64,000 nucleotides of DNA from assembly GCA_947086895.1 (NCBI GenBank), contig CAMUAR010000005.1:1-64000 (forward strand). Direction: 5' to 3'. The notes under the pieces were generated by a model, which saw nothing but the letters and a program-made list of their open reading frames with translations, was not told where the DNA came from and did not search any database. This stretch comes from an uncultured Lachnospiraceae bacterium. Lineage in GTDB: Bacteria > Bacillota > Clostridia > Lachnospirales > Lachnospiraceae. The position numbers were made by a program, and so were the translations under genes. Positions 35,990-44,984 of the stretch are shown here, piece after piece. How positions within the stretch are numbered: position 1 is the stretch's first letter; every line of letters starts with the position of its first letter.

Positions 35990-36943
35990 TTATTTATTTC
36001 GCAGATATTCCGCTGCGGATATCGCTGCATTTGCGCCGTCTGAAACAGCGGTAATCACCTGGCGAAGCTGCTTTGTTCTGACATCTCCGGCAGCAAAAAA
36101 GCCATCCTTATTTGTCCGCCCAGTCTCATCAGCCACAATATAACCCGATTCATCCAGCGCGACAATTTCCTTTACGCATTCTGTCTCAGGAATCATCCCA
36201 ACTGCAATAAATATTCCCGACACAGCCAGACAACGTCCATCGGCAAGAGCGACCGATTGAACTCTTTTGTCTCCCAAAATTTCTTTGATCACCGCGCTGG
36301 TAATGATCTCCACATTTTCTTTTTGCCGCAATTTTTCTAATGTTGCGGCGGCGCCGCGGAATTTATCCCTGCGGTGAACAAGATATACTTTCTCACATAG
36401 TTCCGATAAATAGAGCGCATCGTCGAGCGCGGTGTCTCCGCCTCCCGCAACCACAACCGACTTGCCGCGGTAAAACGCCCCGTCACAGACAGCGCAATAC
36501 GACACGCCCCTGCCGCCGAACTCCTCCTCCCCAGGCACGCCCAGATGACGGTGTTTTGCACCGGCAGCATAAATGATCGCCCGCGCCTTCTGTACCTCTC
36601 CATTGGAAAGTTTTACAATCCAACAATCGCAATCCCTGCTTTTTTCAAACCTGCATACTTCGCCTTCCAAAAACGGGACATCAAATTCCTGTGCATGACT
36701 GCGAAATACTTCGCCCATCTCATAGCCGTTCATTCCCGGAAGCCCCAAATAGTTATCTACTCTTCCGCTCTCCGCCACCTGGCCAGTACCCATATACATC
36801 TTTTCTACAACTTTTACAGACATACTGGCGCGCTTTGCATAGACTGCGGCGGACAGTCCCGCCGGACCGCTTCCGACCACCAGCACGTCAAGTGTTCTTT
36901 TTGCCGACTCTTCTTGTATTATATTTTTTGTTTCACCCTGCAT
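35990..36943 (-). CDS. trxB: Thioredoxin reductase-like FAD/NAD(P) oxidoreductase
   Basis: A 317-aa two-nucleotide flavoprotein: FAD motif VVGSGPAGLSAA near residue 22, redox-active CAVC (SYCAVCDGAFY), NADPH motif VVVAGGGDTALDDA and the C-terminal AAGDVRTKQLRQV segment. It reduces thioredoxin or a related acceptor. GAAGGG upstream of the ATG giving MQGETKNI sets the start; the N-terminus has about 15 extra residues compared with short TrxB. No thioredoxin gene is nearby. Confidence 0.87.
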   Translation of the reverse strand: MQGETKNIIQEESAKRTLDVLVVGSGPAGLSAAVYAKRASMSVKVVEKMYMGTGQVAESGRVDNYLGLPGMNGYEMGEVFRSHAQEFDVPFLEGEVCRFEKSRDCDCWIVKLSNGEVQKARAIIYAAGAKHRHLGVPGEEEFGGRGVSYCAVCDGAFYRGKSVVVAGGGDTALDDALYLSELCEKVYLVHRRDKFRGAAATLEKLRQKENVEIITSAVIKEILGDKRVQSVALADGRCLAVSGIFIAVGMIPETECVKEIVALDESGYIVADETGRTNKDGFFAAGDVRTKQLRQVITAVSDGANAAISAAEYLRNK

Positions 36944-36997
36944 TGTATTTTTCCCTTCTGTGAATTTAAAAAAAATTTTTAAAGCACTTCTGAAAAC

Positions 36998-37197
36998 TTT
37001 AAAATCAAACAAACGTGTTTGAAAATTCCAATCAATTTGTCAACCTGCCAAAACAGGAGAAAAAATAAAGAAAGATCAGGAATACTTTTTCTTTCGAAGA
37101 AAATCCGATTCATTTTTTTCTTGTTTCATAGATTTTTCCCTTTGATTTTGTGCAATTTTTCATTTTCAAACACGCTTTAGGAAGTTTGATTTTTTAA
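36998..37197. repeat. Inverted-repeat-flanked 200-bp element upstream of trxB
   Basis: The left arm (36998-37026) and right arm (37162-37197) share CGTGTTTGAAAAT exactly in opposite orientation and also an outer TTAAAA(n)TCAAAC block, so the imperfect arms span about 29 and 36 nt. The 135 bp inside carry no gene, but contain a near-palindrome around TTCGAAGAA. It resembles a miniature non-coding element or a large cruciform; no target duplication was confirmed. Confidence 0.45.
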
Positions 37198-37213
37198 TAT
37201 AGTATTTTGTTTT

Positions 37214-38155
37214 TTACCATGTTCCGTCCTGCCTGATTTCCATGCTGTGCAGCTTTGTACCGCCCGCTTCATAACTTAACTCTTGATTTTTAATACTGAC
37301 GCGCGTACCAGCTGGAATGGAGGAAGTAATAAACGCATTGCCTCCAATCACTGCCCCTGCGCCAATCACCGTTTCTCCGCCAAGAATGGAAGCCCCGGAA
37401 TAAATGGTTACATTGTCCTCTATGGTCGGGTGACGTTTTCTGTTTTTTAACGTCTGCCCGCCTTTCGTGGAAAGCGCGCCGAGCGTCACTCCCTGATAGA
37501 CTTTGACATTATTTCCGATCACGGTTGTCTCACCAATCACAATCCCCGTCCCATGATCAATAAAAAAATATTTCCCAATTGTCGCTCCGGGATGAATATC
37601 AATTCCTGTCACTCCATGCGCATACTCTGTCATAATACGCGGAATCAGCGGCACGGATAATAGATGCAACTCATGTGCAAGACGATTGACCATAATTGCA
37701 TACAGCCCTGGATATGAAAAAATAATCTCATCGGTGTTGTATGCCGCGGGATCTCCATCATAGGCGGCCTGCACATCCGTCTCAATGATTTGCCGCACCG
37801 CTGGTATTTTTTCCAAAAATGCGACGCACCGCGATCTGGCAAGCTCTGTAAGCTCGCTGCGCCCACAGCTGCTATATTCTGGAATATTTGAAAATACAAT
37901 CTCTACCTGATGGCTTAAATGAAATAAAACATCTTCCAAAAGCATGGACAAATTGTTTTTTACTGTATAAACACGGTACTTTTTGTTTTTAAAATAACCT
38001 GGAAAAATCATCTGCTGCAGTTTGTGTACAATCTCAATAATCGCTTCCTTGTCAAGCTGATTTACCGTATTTTTCTGATCAATTCTGCCCTCTCGTCGGT
38101 AATCGCCAAGAATATTGTCCACCAGCATTCCAATCTGTTGTTCCATGCCTTCCAT
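37214..38155 (-). CDS. cysE: Serine O-acetyltransferase, long EpsC-type
   Basis: The enzyme makes O-acetylserine for cysteine synthesis. The 313-aa protein has a helical N-terminal part (about 1-170) and a left-handed beta-helix built from hexapeptide repeats, with DIHPGATIGKYFFIDHGTGIVIGETTVIGNNV carrying the active His and GALSTKGG. The start is the ATG giving MEGMEQQIG, preceded by GGGGGAT. It lies 125 nt after trpS on the same strand. No cysK is visible in the window. Confidence 0.88.
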   Translation of the reverse strand: MEGMEQQIGMLVDNILGDYRREGRIDQKNTVNQLDKEAIIEIVHKLQQMIFPGYFKNKKYRVYTVKNNLSMLLEDVLFHLSHQVEIVFSNIPEYSSCGRSELTELARSRCVAFLEKIPAVRQIIETDVQAAYDGDPAAYNTDEIIFSYPGLYAIMVNRLAHELHLLSVPLIPRIMTEYAHGVTGIDIHPGATIGKYFFIDHGTGIVIGETTVIGNNVKVYQGVTLGALSTKGGQTLKNRKRHPTIEDNVTIYSGASILGGETVIGAGAVIGGNAFITSSIPAGTRVSIKNQELSYEAGGTKLHSMEIRQDGTW

Positions 38156-38280
38156 AATATAATATCCCCCAAAATTGTGCCGTATTCCGGCGCCATACGA
38201 TTGTTCCATTTTTTCTTCTATTTTATTCGGCGCGCCGAAAACTTGTGCTGCTTTTCTTCCAAGAAATCACGCGGATCTGT

Positions 38281-39294
38281 TTATGGCAAAAGCAATCCTA
38301 TTTTCTTTTTTACTTTCAAAAGCGTCCGCGCAGAAATCTCTGCCGCCTTTTCAGCTCCAATTTTGCACTGCTGTTCCAAATAGCTTCGGTCTGCCATCAA
38401 TTCAGCAAATTTTTCACGGATTGGACGCAGCTTTTCTGCCACTGCACTGCCTACTTCCGCTTTAAAATCACCGTAACCCTTTCCCTCAAAATCATGTTCT
38501 ATCTGCTCAAAAGACATTCCTGTTACCGCAGAATAAATGGACATTAAATTGTTAATCCCATCCTTGCCTTCCCGGAAACAAACTTCTGTTTCACTGTCTG
38601 TCACAGCACGGCGGAATTTACTTACAATCACTTTCGGATCATCGAGAATCGTGATAAATGCATTTGGATTTGTGTCAGATTTTGACATTTTCTTTGTCGG
38701 TTCCTGCAAGGACATAATGCGCGCGCCGGTCTTTGCAATATATGCTTCTGGCATACGAAATACATTGCCGTAAATACCATTAAAATGCTCCACAACATCG
38801 CGCGTAAATTCCAAATGCTGTCTCTGATCCTCCCCGACCGGCACATAATCTGGCTGATACAAAAGAATATCGGCTGCCATCAGCGCCGGATAAGTAAACA
38901 GCCCTGCATTTACATTGTCCGCATGTTTTGCCGCCTTATCTTTAAACTGTGTCATTCGCGAGAGTGCGCCAAACGGGGAATAGCATGAAAGAATCCACGA
39001 TAATTCTGCATGATTGCAGACATGGCTCTGCACAAATACAAGACTTTTTTCCGGGTCAACACCACACGCAAGAAGCAGTGCAAACGCCTCCAATGTCCGC
39101 CGGCGAAGTTCCGCCGGTTCTTGGCGTACCGTCAGCGAATGCAGGTCGGCAACAAAATATGCGCACTGATACTCCTCCTGCATCAAGCCCCAATGCCGAA
39201 CTGCTCCGATATAATTTCCAAGCGTAAATATGCCTGTCGGCTGTATCCCGCTTAATATAACTTTTTTTCTTTCCTTTTTTAATTCTTCTTCCAT
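38281..39294 (-). CDS. trpS: Tryptophanyl-tRNA synthetase
   Basis: This class I synthetase charges tRNA-Trp. The 337-aa protein has the HIGH-like PTGIFTLGNYIGA near residue 18, a PVGEDQRQHLEFTRDV segment and KKMSKSDTNPN as the KMSKS loop. The start is the ATG giving MEEELKKERKKVILSG, after AAGGAAGG. No T-box leader is recognisable in the 120 nt upstream. Confidence 0.96.
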   Translation of the reverse strand: MEEELKKERKKVILSGIQPTGIFTLGNYIGAVRHWGLMQEEYQCAYFVADLHSLTVRQEPAELRRRTLEAFALLLACGVDPEKSLVFVQSHVCNHAELSWILSCYSPFGALSRMTQFKDKAAKHADNVNAGLFTYPALMAADILLYQPDYVPVGEDQRQHLEFTRDVVEHFNGIYGNVFRMPEAYIAKTGARIMSLQEPTKKMSKSDTNPNAFITILDDPKVIVSKFRRAVTDSETEVCFREGKDGINNLMSIYSAVTGMSFEQIEHDFEGKGYGDFKAEVGSAVAEKLRPIREKFAELMADRSYLEQQCKIGAEKAAEISARTLLKVKKKIGLLLP

Positions 39295-39414
39295 GCTTTC
39301 CTTCCTTTCTTTCCATAATACAAATTTAAACAATCGCAAAACTTAATATTTCTTGAATTTTTTGAAAACAGAACAACGAACAACAATTTAAATTTTATAA
39401 AGTAACAGCTATTT

Positions 39415-41415
39415 TTAGTATGCGATCATAGGAATTTTTTCGGCTTTCTCCTGCGTCTTTTCGATTCTTTTATCCGCTACAGCATACATTCTGCTGCTGC
39501 ATTCTTTCACTTTTTTCAACATATCTGGATAAGGGATCGAACAAATATCAAACAGCCCGATATTGTAATTTTCTCCGTCAAAACGCCCAAGAACAAACTG
39601 GTCATAACACTGAAAATAATGACATCCTACCCCGTTTGGATGCGCCGCCACGCTCTCGACATAATACTGGTATGCAGTCCCCCGATCTTTTTGACTTTTT
39701 ACGCCTTCAAGTCCAGTTGCAGGAAGCCCGGCGTCAAGTGCTCCAAAATGAAATTCTCCGATCATCACGGGAAGGTCTACCCCTAAATCTGCAACGCGCT
39801 GCAGATTCTTCGTCGGGTCTACCGCATAGCAGTTAATGGAAAATACATCAAAATTCTCCCATCCTGCAACCAGATCCGGGTTGGAAATCCACGCCCAGCG
39901 CATCCCTAGAATCATATGATTTTTATCTACTCTGCGGCACGCTTCTGACGGTATTCCAATATAAGCTCTAAGCATCTGTCTGGAAAATTCCCTCATATCT
40001 TCTTTTGCCGCTTCCGAATACTTTGACACATCTTTTTTCGGCTCATACAAACTTTCAAAATCTTTTAGAGAACAATTCCATGAAATATTTAATTTTTCAA
40101 TCTCTTTATAGCGCTCTTTTAAAAATCCGACAAGCTTCTCTTTACACACTGTTTTTACTGGATTGTACAACACTTCATCCGCCAGCATCAAATTATCCAC
40201 AAATGCCCATGCCGGTTCGTTTCTAAGAAAATATCCAATCATCCACGGGTCGTCCTTCGCCTCTTTTAACGCCTGTGCGCAGTGTTCTGCCTGCTCTTTA
40301 TACTCTTCGCTAAACACATCTGGAAAGTCTCTGAAAATGGTTTCTTTTGTTGAAGGAAATTCTGGAAGTGAAGTTACATAGGGAATATTTCTTGTTCCAA
40401 ACAATGCAGGATCACTCCAGTTTCCAAGTGTATTCATTCCGTACTTTTTTAACTGCCCGCAGATCATGCTCTTCCATGTTTCATACCAGTCTTTGCCGAA
40501 CGCTTTATATAAGTTTGCTTTTGTGTAAGAAAACATAACCGGACTGCGCTTTGCTTTTGCATTCATCCGCCCAGAAAACATTTTACCATACACTGCGTCC
40601 TCTTTTTCTGGCAGCCAGTCCAACCACTGTTCTACACCGTCAACCCGGCAGTCGTTTCCTGCTCCTACACAGTCTGGTCCAACGCTAAAATAAGCATAGC
40701 CGAGAGGATCGACCAGCCACCATTTGCCGGATTCCTTCTGTTTTGAAAAATATCCTGTTCCCTCTTTTAATTTCTTCTCTTTCCAGCCGCCATAGATGGA
40801 CCAATCTGCAAAAGGATATCCTTCCTCTTTTTTTCCCGCCTGTTCTTGCAGTTTTTCTTTTAAATTATCCAGACTTGTTGTCTTATTTTCCCATTCTTTC
40901 CATTTTGCCTGACCAAAACAATCTACCAGCTTTTCTTCGGACAGCGAAATCTGATCTGGATACTGTTCCGACAATACCATACTGCCGATTTCCAACTTGA
41001 TATCGTGAAAGGATGGAAGCGGAGACAATGCTATTTTCGTAATCTCATCCTTGGATACCCGTCTTCCATGACAGACAATCTTCAACATGCCCGGCGTATG
41101 TTCTGGAAATAGCTCTTTGGCGGCAAACCATTCAAAATCAAGACATACTTGCGTTCTAACCTGAGGCAGCAAACCAAATCGCACTTCAAGCGCCGGTTTT
41201 TCTTCTCCTGTATAGACCAGTAAGTGCATAGGAACACTGTGTTCTTCAAGTACTTTAACTTGAAAAGACAAATACTGTTCTTTGCATCCTACAGCCTGTG
41301 GAATCCAAAAGCCTGATCCAGCTTTCGGGAAATGAAACAAACTGGTATCGCTATTTTGTTCTTTTTTTACTACCCCATCCATCAAATATTTTGGATCTAT
41401 AATAATATTTTGCAT
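39415..41415 (-). CDS. Glycoside hydrolase of clan GH-A, agarase-like (putative)
   Basis: A 666-aa protein without a signal peptide. The first 200 residues are a beta-rich carbohydrate-binding-like region; the TIM-barrel part has KWWLVDPLGYAYFSVGPDCV, IGYFLRNEPAW with the probable acid/base Glu, and MIGEFHFGALDAG with the probable nucleophile Glu, a pattern of clan GH-A seen in agarase and beta-galactosidase groups. The substrate is not determinable. The lack of export suggests action on an imported oligosaccharide. The ATG at 41415 follows GGAGGGG. It sits alone between trpS and the tsf terminator with no transporter nearby. Confidence 0.65.
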   Translation of the reverse strand: MQNIIIDPKYLMDGVVKKEQNSDTSLFHFPKAGSGFWIPQAVGCKEQYLSFQVKVLEEHSVPMHLLVYTGEEKPALEVRFGLLPQVRTQVCLDFEWFAAKELFPEHTPGMLKIVCHGRRVSKDEITKIALSPLPSFHDIKLEIGSMVLSEQYPDQISLSEEKLVDCFGQAKWKEWENKTTSLDNLKEKLQEQAGKKEEGYPFADWSIYGGWKEKKLKEGTGYFSKQKESGKWWLVDPLGYAYFSVGPDCVGAGNDCRVDGVEQWLDWLPEKEDAVYGKMFSGRMNAKAKRSPVMFSYTKANLYKAFGKDWYETWKSMICGQLKKYGMNTLGNWSDPALFGTRNIPYVTSLPEFPSTKETIFRDFPDVFSEEYKEQAEHCAQALKEAKDDPWMIGYFLRNEPAWAFVDNLMLADEVLYNPVKTVCKEKLVGFLKERYKEIEKLNISWNCSLKDFESLYEPKKDVSKYSEAAKEDMREFSRQMLRAYIGIPSEACRRVDKNHMILGMRWAWISNPDLVAGWENFDVFSINCYAVDPTKNLQRVADLGVDLPVMIGEFHFGALDAGLPATGLEGVKSQKDRGTAYQYYVESVAAHPNGVGCHYFQCYDQFVLGRFDGENYNIGLFDICSIPYPDMLKKVKECSSRMYAVADKRIEKTQEKAEKIPMIAY

Positions 41416-41503
41416 TAACCCCTCCGTCTGGCTCAACAAAGCAACCTTATAAATACTACACTGAACTCCTGCAAACCATAAGTTCTCTGGCACGCCCCAG
41501 TTA

Positions 41504-41566
41504 GAAAAATAGGCCCGGAAAATCCCTGCTGCCTCATGGCTGCACGGCTTCCCAGACCTGTTTTTT
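41504..41566. terminator. Terminator after rpsB-tsf
   Basis: AGGCCCGGAA and TTCCCAGACCT pair over about 11 positions including wobbles, with T-runs outside on both strands. On the minus strand it follows the tsf stop by about 25 nt and separates the glycosidase gene from rpsB-tsf. Confidence 0.65.
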
Positions 41567-41591
41567 CTATATTTCCACTGCGGAATTCCGC

Positions 41592-42530
41592 TTACATGCC
41601 CATCTGCTTTGCAACTTCGGCAGCGAAATCCTCATTCTTCTTTTCAAGACCTTCGCCTGTCTCAAAACGCACAAATCTCTTGATGGAGAAGTTTGCATTG
41701 TTCTCCTTCGCCACCTGCGCAACATACTGACCTACTGTCTGTTTGCCGTCTTCCGCCTTGACATAAACCTGATCTACAAGGCAAATTTCCTTGAGTTCCT
41801 TGTTGATACGACCAGCAATCATACCCTCGATCACACGCTCTGGCTTCTGGGACTCCTTTGGATCATTCATAATCTGAGCCTTGATAATCTCTTTTTCATG
41901 CTCAATATAATCTGCTCCAATCTCATCTTTGCTCACATACTTCGGATACAGCGCAGCAACCTGCATTGCCACATTGGACATCGCTTCCTTGATCGCATCA
42001 TTGACAACATCTGTATTTGCCTCAACAATTACACCAATTCTGCCGCCGCCGTGAGTGTAAGTTACAACACAGCCGTTCTCCGCTTCTACTTTTGCGAAAC
42101 GACGGATGCTGAGTTTCTCACCAATCGTTGCAATTTTTTCCACCAACGCCTCTTTTACAGTTTTTGATGTATCTCCGACAAATTGTGCCTCAAGCAGCGC
42201 GTCAACGTCCGCATAGCTTCCGGTCATAACCTGTTCTGCAATCTGACCTACAAAATTCTGGAACTGCTCGTTCTTTGCAACAAAGTCTGTCTCAGAATTT
42301 ACTTCTACAACAGCTGCTGCTTTCTCGCCTGAAACAGCAATTTTACAGATACCTTCCGCTGCAATTCTGTTTGCCTTTGTATCCGCTTTGGCTTGTCCCT
42401 TCTTTCTCAAGAATTCGACAGCCTCCTCCATATTTCCATTTGTCTCCGCAAGCGCTTTTTTGCAGTCCATCATACCAGCGCCTGTCATCTCCCTTAATTC
42501 CTTTACCATACTTGCTGTAACATCAGCCAT
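41592..42530 (-). CDS. tsf: Translation elongation factor Ts
   Basis: EF-Ts regenerates EF-Tu-GTP. The 312-aa protein has the UBA-like N-terminus (VKELREMTGAGMMDCKKALAETNGN), the core signature FLRKKGQAKADTKANRIAAEG and TDFVAKNEQFQNF. The start is the ATG giving MADVTASM, directly after GTGAGGGAAAAG. The gene follows rpsB with a gap of about 60 nt, the usual pairing. Confidence 0.97.
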   Translation of the reverse strand: MADVTASMVKELREMTGAGMMDCKKALAETNGNMEEAVEFLRKKGQAKADTKANRIAAEGICKIAVSGEKAAAVVEVNSETDFVAKNEQFQNFVGQIAEQVMTGSYADVDALLEAQFVGDTSKTVKEALVEKIATIGEKLSIRRFAKVEAENGCVVTYTHGGGRIGVIVEANTDVVNDAIKEAMSNVAMQVAALYPKYVSKDEIGADYIEHEKEIIKAQIMNDPKESQKPERVIEGMIAGRINKELKEICLVDQVYVKAEDGKQTVGQYVAQVAKENNANFSIKRFVRFETGEGLEKKNEDFAAEVAKQMGM

Positions 42531-42535
42531 CTTTT

Positions 42536-42561
42536 CCCTCACATTCTGCTGCCGACAGCAG
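42536..42561 (-). promoter_or_regulatory. Recurring start-site element with hairpin before tsf
   Basis: The minus strand has CTGCTG TCGG CAGCAG, a perfect 6-bp stem, continuing into AATGTGAGGG and the tsf start. The stem sequence differs from the prfA copy while pairing is kept, which suggests the structure matters. Confidence 0.65.
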
Positions 42562-42593
42562 CTTTACATCTCAAATTCTTCTCTTTATTTGAT

Positions 42594-43343
42594 CTACTCT
42601 TCTGCCGCCGCAGTCTCCTCTGAGACTTCCTCCGCAGCATCCTCAGTATCTGTCATCTGAACACCCTGATTTGCCTCGATTACGGCATCCGCCATCTTCG
42701 CTACAATCAATTTTACAGCGCGGATTGCATCGTCATTGCCCGGAATCACGTAGTCAAGCTCCTCTGGATCACAGTTTGTATCAGCAATACCAATCAACGG
42801 AATACCTAATGTGTGTGCTTCCTGAACACAGATCCTCTCTTTCTTTGGATCGACAACAAAAATGGCATCAGGAATATTCTTCATATTTTTAATACCGCCA
42901 AGGTTTTTCTCTAACTTTTCCCATTCCTTGCGAAGCTCGATTACTTCTTTCTTTGGAAGCACATCAAAGGTACCATCCTCGGACATCGTCTCAATCTGCT
43001 TTAATCTTGCAATTCTGGACTGGATTGTCTTGAAGTTGGTGAGCATACCGCCAAGCCATCTCTCATTGACATAGAACATTCCGCAGCGCTCTGCTTCCGC
43101 TTTAATTGAATCCTGCGCCTGCTTCTTTGTTCCTACAAAAAGGATTTTTCCGCCGTCTGCAACGATATCTTTGATCGCAAAATACGCCTCGTCCACCTTT
43201 CCGACAGACTTCTGCAAATCGATAATGTAGATACCGTTTCTCTCGGTGTAGATGTACTCCGCCATCTTAGGGTTCCATCTTCTTGTCTGATGTCCAAAAT
43301 GAACACCTGCCTCCAGCAACTGCTTCATTGAAATAACGCTCAT
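42594..43343 (-). CDS. rpsB: 30S ribosomal protein S2
   Basis: The 249-aa protein begins [27 protein letters not shown], the classic S2 N-terminus, and has [12 protein letters not shown] and [12 protein letters not shown] further on; the acidic Glu/Ala tail is normal. GGAGGG seven nt upstream sets the start. It has its own promoter (43459-43487) with a leader of about 110 nt in which an outer CATAGC/GCTATG pairing is possible, so autoregulation by S2 is plausible. Confidence 0.97.
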   Translation of the reverse strand: MSVISMKQLLEAGVHFGHQTRRWNPKMAEYIYTERNGIYIIDLQKSVGKVDEAYFAIKDIVADGGKILFVGTKKQAQDSIKAEAERCGMFYVNERWLGGMLTNFKTIQSRIARLKQIETMSEDGTFDVLPKKEVIELRKEWEKLEKNLGGIKNMKNIPDAIFVVDPKKERICVQEAHTLGIPLIGIADTNCDPEELDYVIPGNDDAIRAVKLIVAKMADAVIEANQGVQMTDTEDAAEEVSEETAAAEE

Positions 43344-43458
43344 GTCTTTCCCTCCATTTGGTTTTTCTTCCATAGCCATGTCTATCTGTTTCCATCCGAC
43401 ACCAAATTGTCAGCCACCAGAAACCAGATCAAAGCTATGTGATTTTTGTGACTTTCTC

Positions 43459-43487
43459 AGTCTAGCATAGATTCCCCTGATTTTCAA
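43459..43487 (-). promoter_or_regulatory. Promoter of rpsB-tsf
   Basis: On the minus strand TTGAAA (43482-43487), 17 nt including a TGC extended element, then TAGACT (43459-43464). Confidence 0.7.
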
Positions 43488-43624
43488 GTATTTTTTGCCA
43501 AAAATATTATGCCTGGTGGCTATTTTAACACTTCTCATACTGAAAGGCAGAAATATTTTATCACGTTTGCAAAATATTCTAACCTGCAAATCCTGAAATT
43601 TTAATTTTCACTTTATGAGTCTGT
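43488..43624. other. Spacer between the flagellar operon and the rpsB promoter
   Basis: No gene is seen. The expected terminator for the long flagellar transcript is not obvious; AGCCACCAG (43413) and CTGGTGGCT (43513) are inverted copies but lie on opposite sides of the promoter. Confidence 0.35.
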
Positions 43625-44008
43625 TTATATCGCCAAACAGGGTTGTGGGTTCACCTTTTTTGTCATTCCCAAATCTGGGGTCTCCGGCTCTTTATCTGAT
43701 TTTTCTGACTCGGAACTTCCCGTCATTGCCGGGGATGGCTGTTCTGGTTCTTCAGGCTTTTCCGGCAGTTCTGGTGTTGGTTCTGGAGTCGATTTTTGTT
43801 CTTGTGCCGGAGTTGGACCTGGAGTTATCGTCAAAGCAGATAAATCTACATCGTCATTCTTTTGCTTTATACTAAGTTCATTGGCTTTTTGGATAATCTC
43901 CTCGTCGGACAATCTATAGTTTGGAATAACGATTATAGAGTACAAAAAAACAGTTATCAAAATTCCAAGACCGGCTCCTTGCAAATAATATTTAAATCTT
44001 CGTTTCAA
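43625..44008 (-). CDS. Membrane-anchored Pro/Glu-rich protein at the end of the flagellar operon
   Basis: The product (127 aa) has one membrane helix at about 11-30, then a short segment (LSDEEIIQKANEL) and a disordered Pro/Glu/Ser/Thr-rich tail (PTPAQEQKSTPEPTPELPEKPEEPEQ). The start is probably the TTG giving MKRRFKYYLQG, because GGGG lies 7 nt ahead; another TTG is two codons earlier. It follows the gene at 44064 by about 50 nt and ends the flagellar operon. No known family; a small endolytic-transglycosylase-like anchor or envelope role would be speculation. Confidence 0.65.
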   Translation of the reverse strand: MKRRFKYYLQGAGLGILITVFLYSIIVIPNYRLSDEEIIQKANELSIKQKNDDVDLSALTITPGPTPAQEQKSTPEPTPELPEKPEEPEQPSPAMTGSSESEKSDKEPETPDLGMTKKVNPQPCLAI

Positions 44009-44063
44009 CGTCAATCCCCATTTCTAAATTTAGACAACTAAACTGCCAATCACTTTTTTCTGC

Positions 44064-44807
44064 TTATTTTTTGCCGTACAGATCAATAATCAATTTCACT
44101 GCACCTTGTCCCATAGAAAGCATCTTTGATATCTCTTTGATCGATTTTTCTTCAGCGTAAAGCGCAAGTACCTTCTCCTGCTTCTCCAGCTTATCTTCTG
44201 GAGTTTCCGCAGCTTCTATCAGCTCTTCCTCTGGTTCTTCCGTTTTTTCTGCCGCCGTATTTACGGCAGTTTGTTCTTTCCCTGGCTGCGCGCCAGTTTT
44301 GGAAACCTGATCTTCCATCTGCGGCAGCTCTCCTTGTTTTTTCGCCGCATTCCGGCTGCTGACTCTTGCCTTTGCCTGTTTCAACTCCTCAATACGGTCA
44401 AACAGCTCCTTGTTCTCTCTGCGCATCTGTTCCATCTTATTCATTGTGGACTTCATCTCTTCTTCTTTTTTCTGAAGCATATCATAAAGGAAGATGATTT
44501 CTTGGTTATTGTTTTCGATCTTTTCTAAAACTTGATTTGAAAACTCATCCACTGCCATAATCTTATCGTTTGATACCTGCGCCAGCTTGTCCTCCACATC
44601 CGCCAAAGCCTTCTCACTGGCATTTGCCAAAAGCTCATCCAATTTTCGGCGCACTTCTTCCTCCTGGTAAACAGCAGCCTCCTTAATTTTTTTAATCTCT
44701 TCATCAAGGTCCAATGGTTCTGTTTGATTTTTTCTCTCTCCGAAAAAAAAGCTGCCAACCAGCAAAACAAAGCCTAAAATCAATATTATAATCTCGGTTG
44801 CTGTCAT
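44064..44807 (-). CDS. Membrane-anchored coiled-coil protein, DUF6115-like
   Basis: A 247-aa protein with an N-terminal helix (about 4-22), a long heptad coiled coil (about 35-150), a disordered Glu/Ala/Pro segment, and a C-terminal helical motif KSIKEISKMLSMGQGAVKLIIDLYGKK that looks like a small helix-turn-helix. Proteins of this layout occur at the end of flagellar operons in Clostridia; the role is unknown. The start follows a full copy of the hairpin-AGAATGTGAGGA element. Confidence 0.75.
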   Translation of the reverse strand: MTATEIIILILGFVLLVGSFFFGERKNQTEPLDLDEEIKKIKEAAVYQEEEVRRKLDELLANASEKALADVEDKLAQVSNDKIMAVDEFSNQVLEKIENNNQEIIFLYDMLQKKEEEMKSTMNKMEQMRRENKELFDRIEELKQAKARVSSRNAAKKQGELPQMEDQVSKTGAQPGKEQTAVNTAAEKTEEPEEELIEAAETPEDKLEKQEKVLALYAEEKSIKEISKMLSMGQGAVKLIIDLYGKK

Positions 44808-44810
44808 GTG

Positions 44811-44841
44811 TCCTCACATTCTTCCGCATAAGCGGTATTTC
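44811..44841 (-). promoter_or_regulatory. Recurring start-site element with hairpin before the coiled-coil gene
   Basis: The minus strand reads AAATA CCGC TTAT GCGG AAGAATGTGAGGA, then CAC and ATG. The AAGGAAATA in front matches the upstream part of the leuC copy, which defines the longer form of the element. Confidence 0.7.
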
Positions 44842-44984
44842 CTTACAGTTTAGCTTCTAGCTTCTATCATTTATTCTCTGCCAAACTGCAATAAATTTAT
44901 ACATCAGCACTGTCACCGATGCTTATCGGCAGGAAAGGCGGGGCAAAAGCCCTGCCTTTCTCTGTCAGCAAACTTTTTCTTCCG

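Noticed and set aside
38226-38239. 14-bp GC palindrome (TTCGGCGCGCCGAA) between trpS and cysE as a terminator
   Set aside because: No T-run follows on the minus strand, so termination is not supported; a binding site is possible but unproven.
39295-39414. T-box leader for trpS
   Set aside because: No AGGGTGGNACCGCG-like sequence or specifier stem is present in the short leader.
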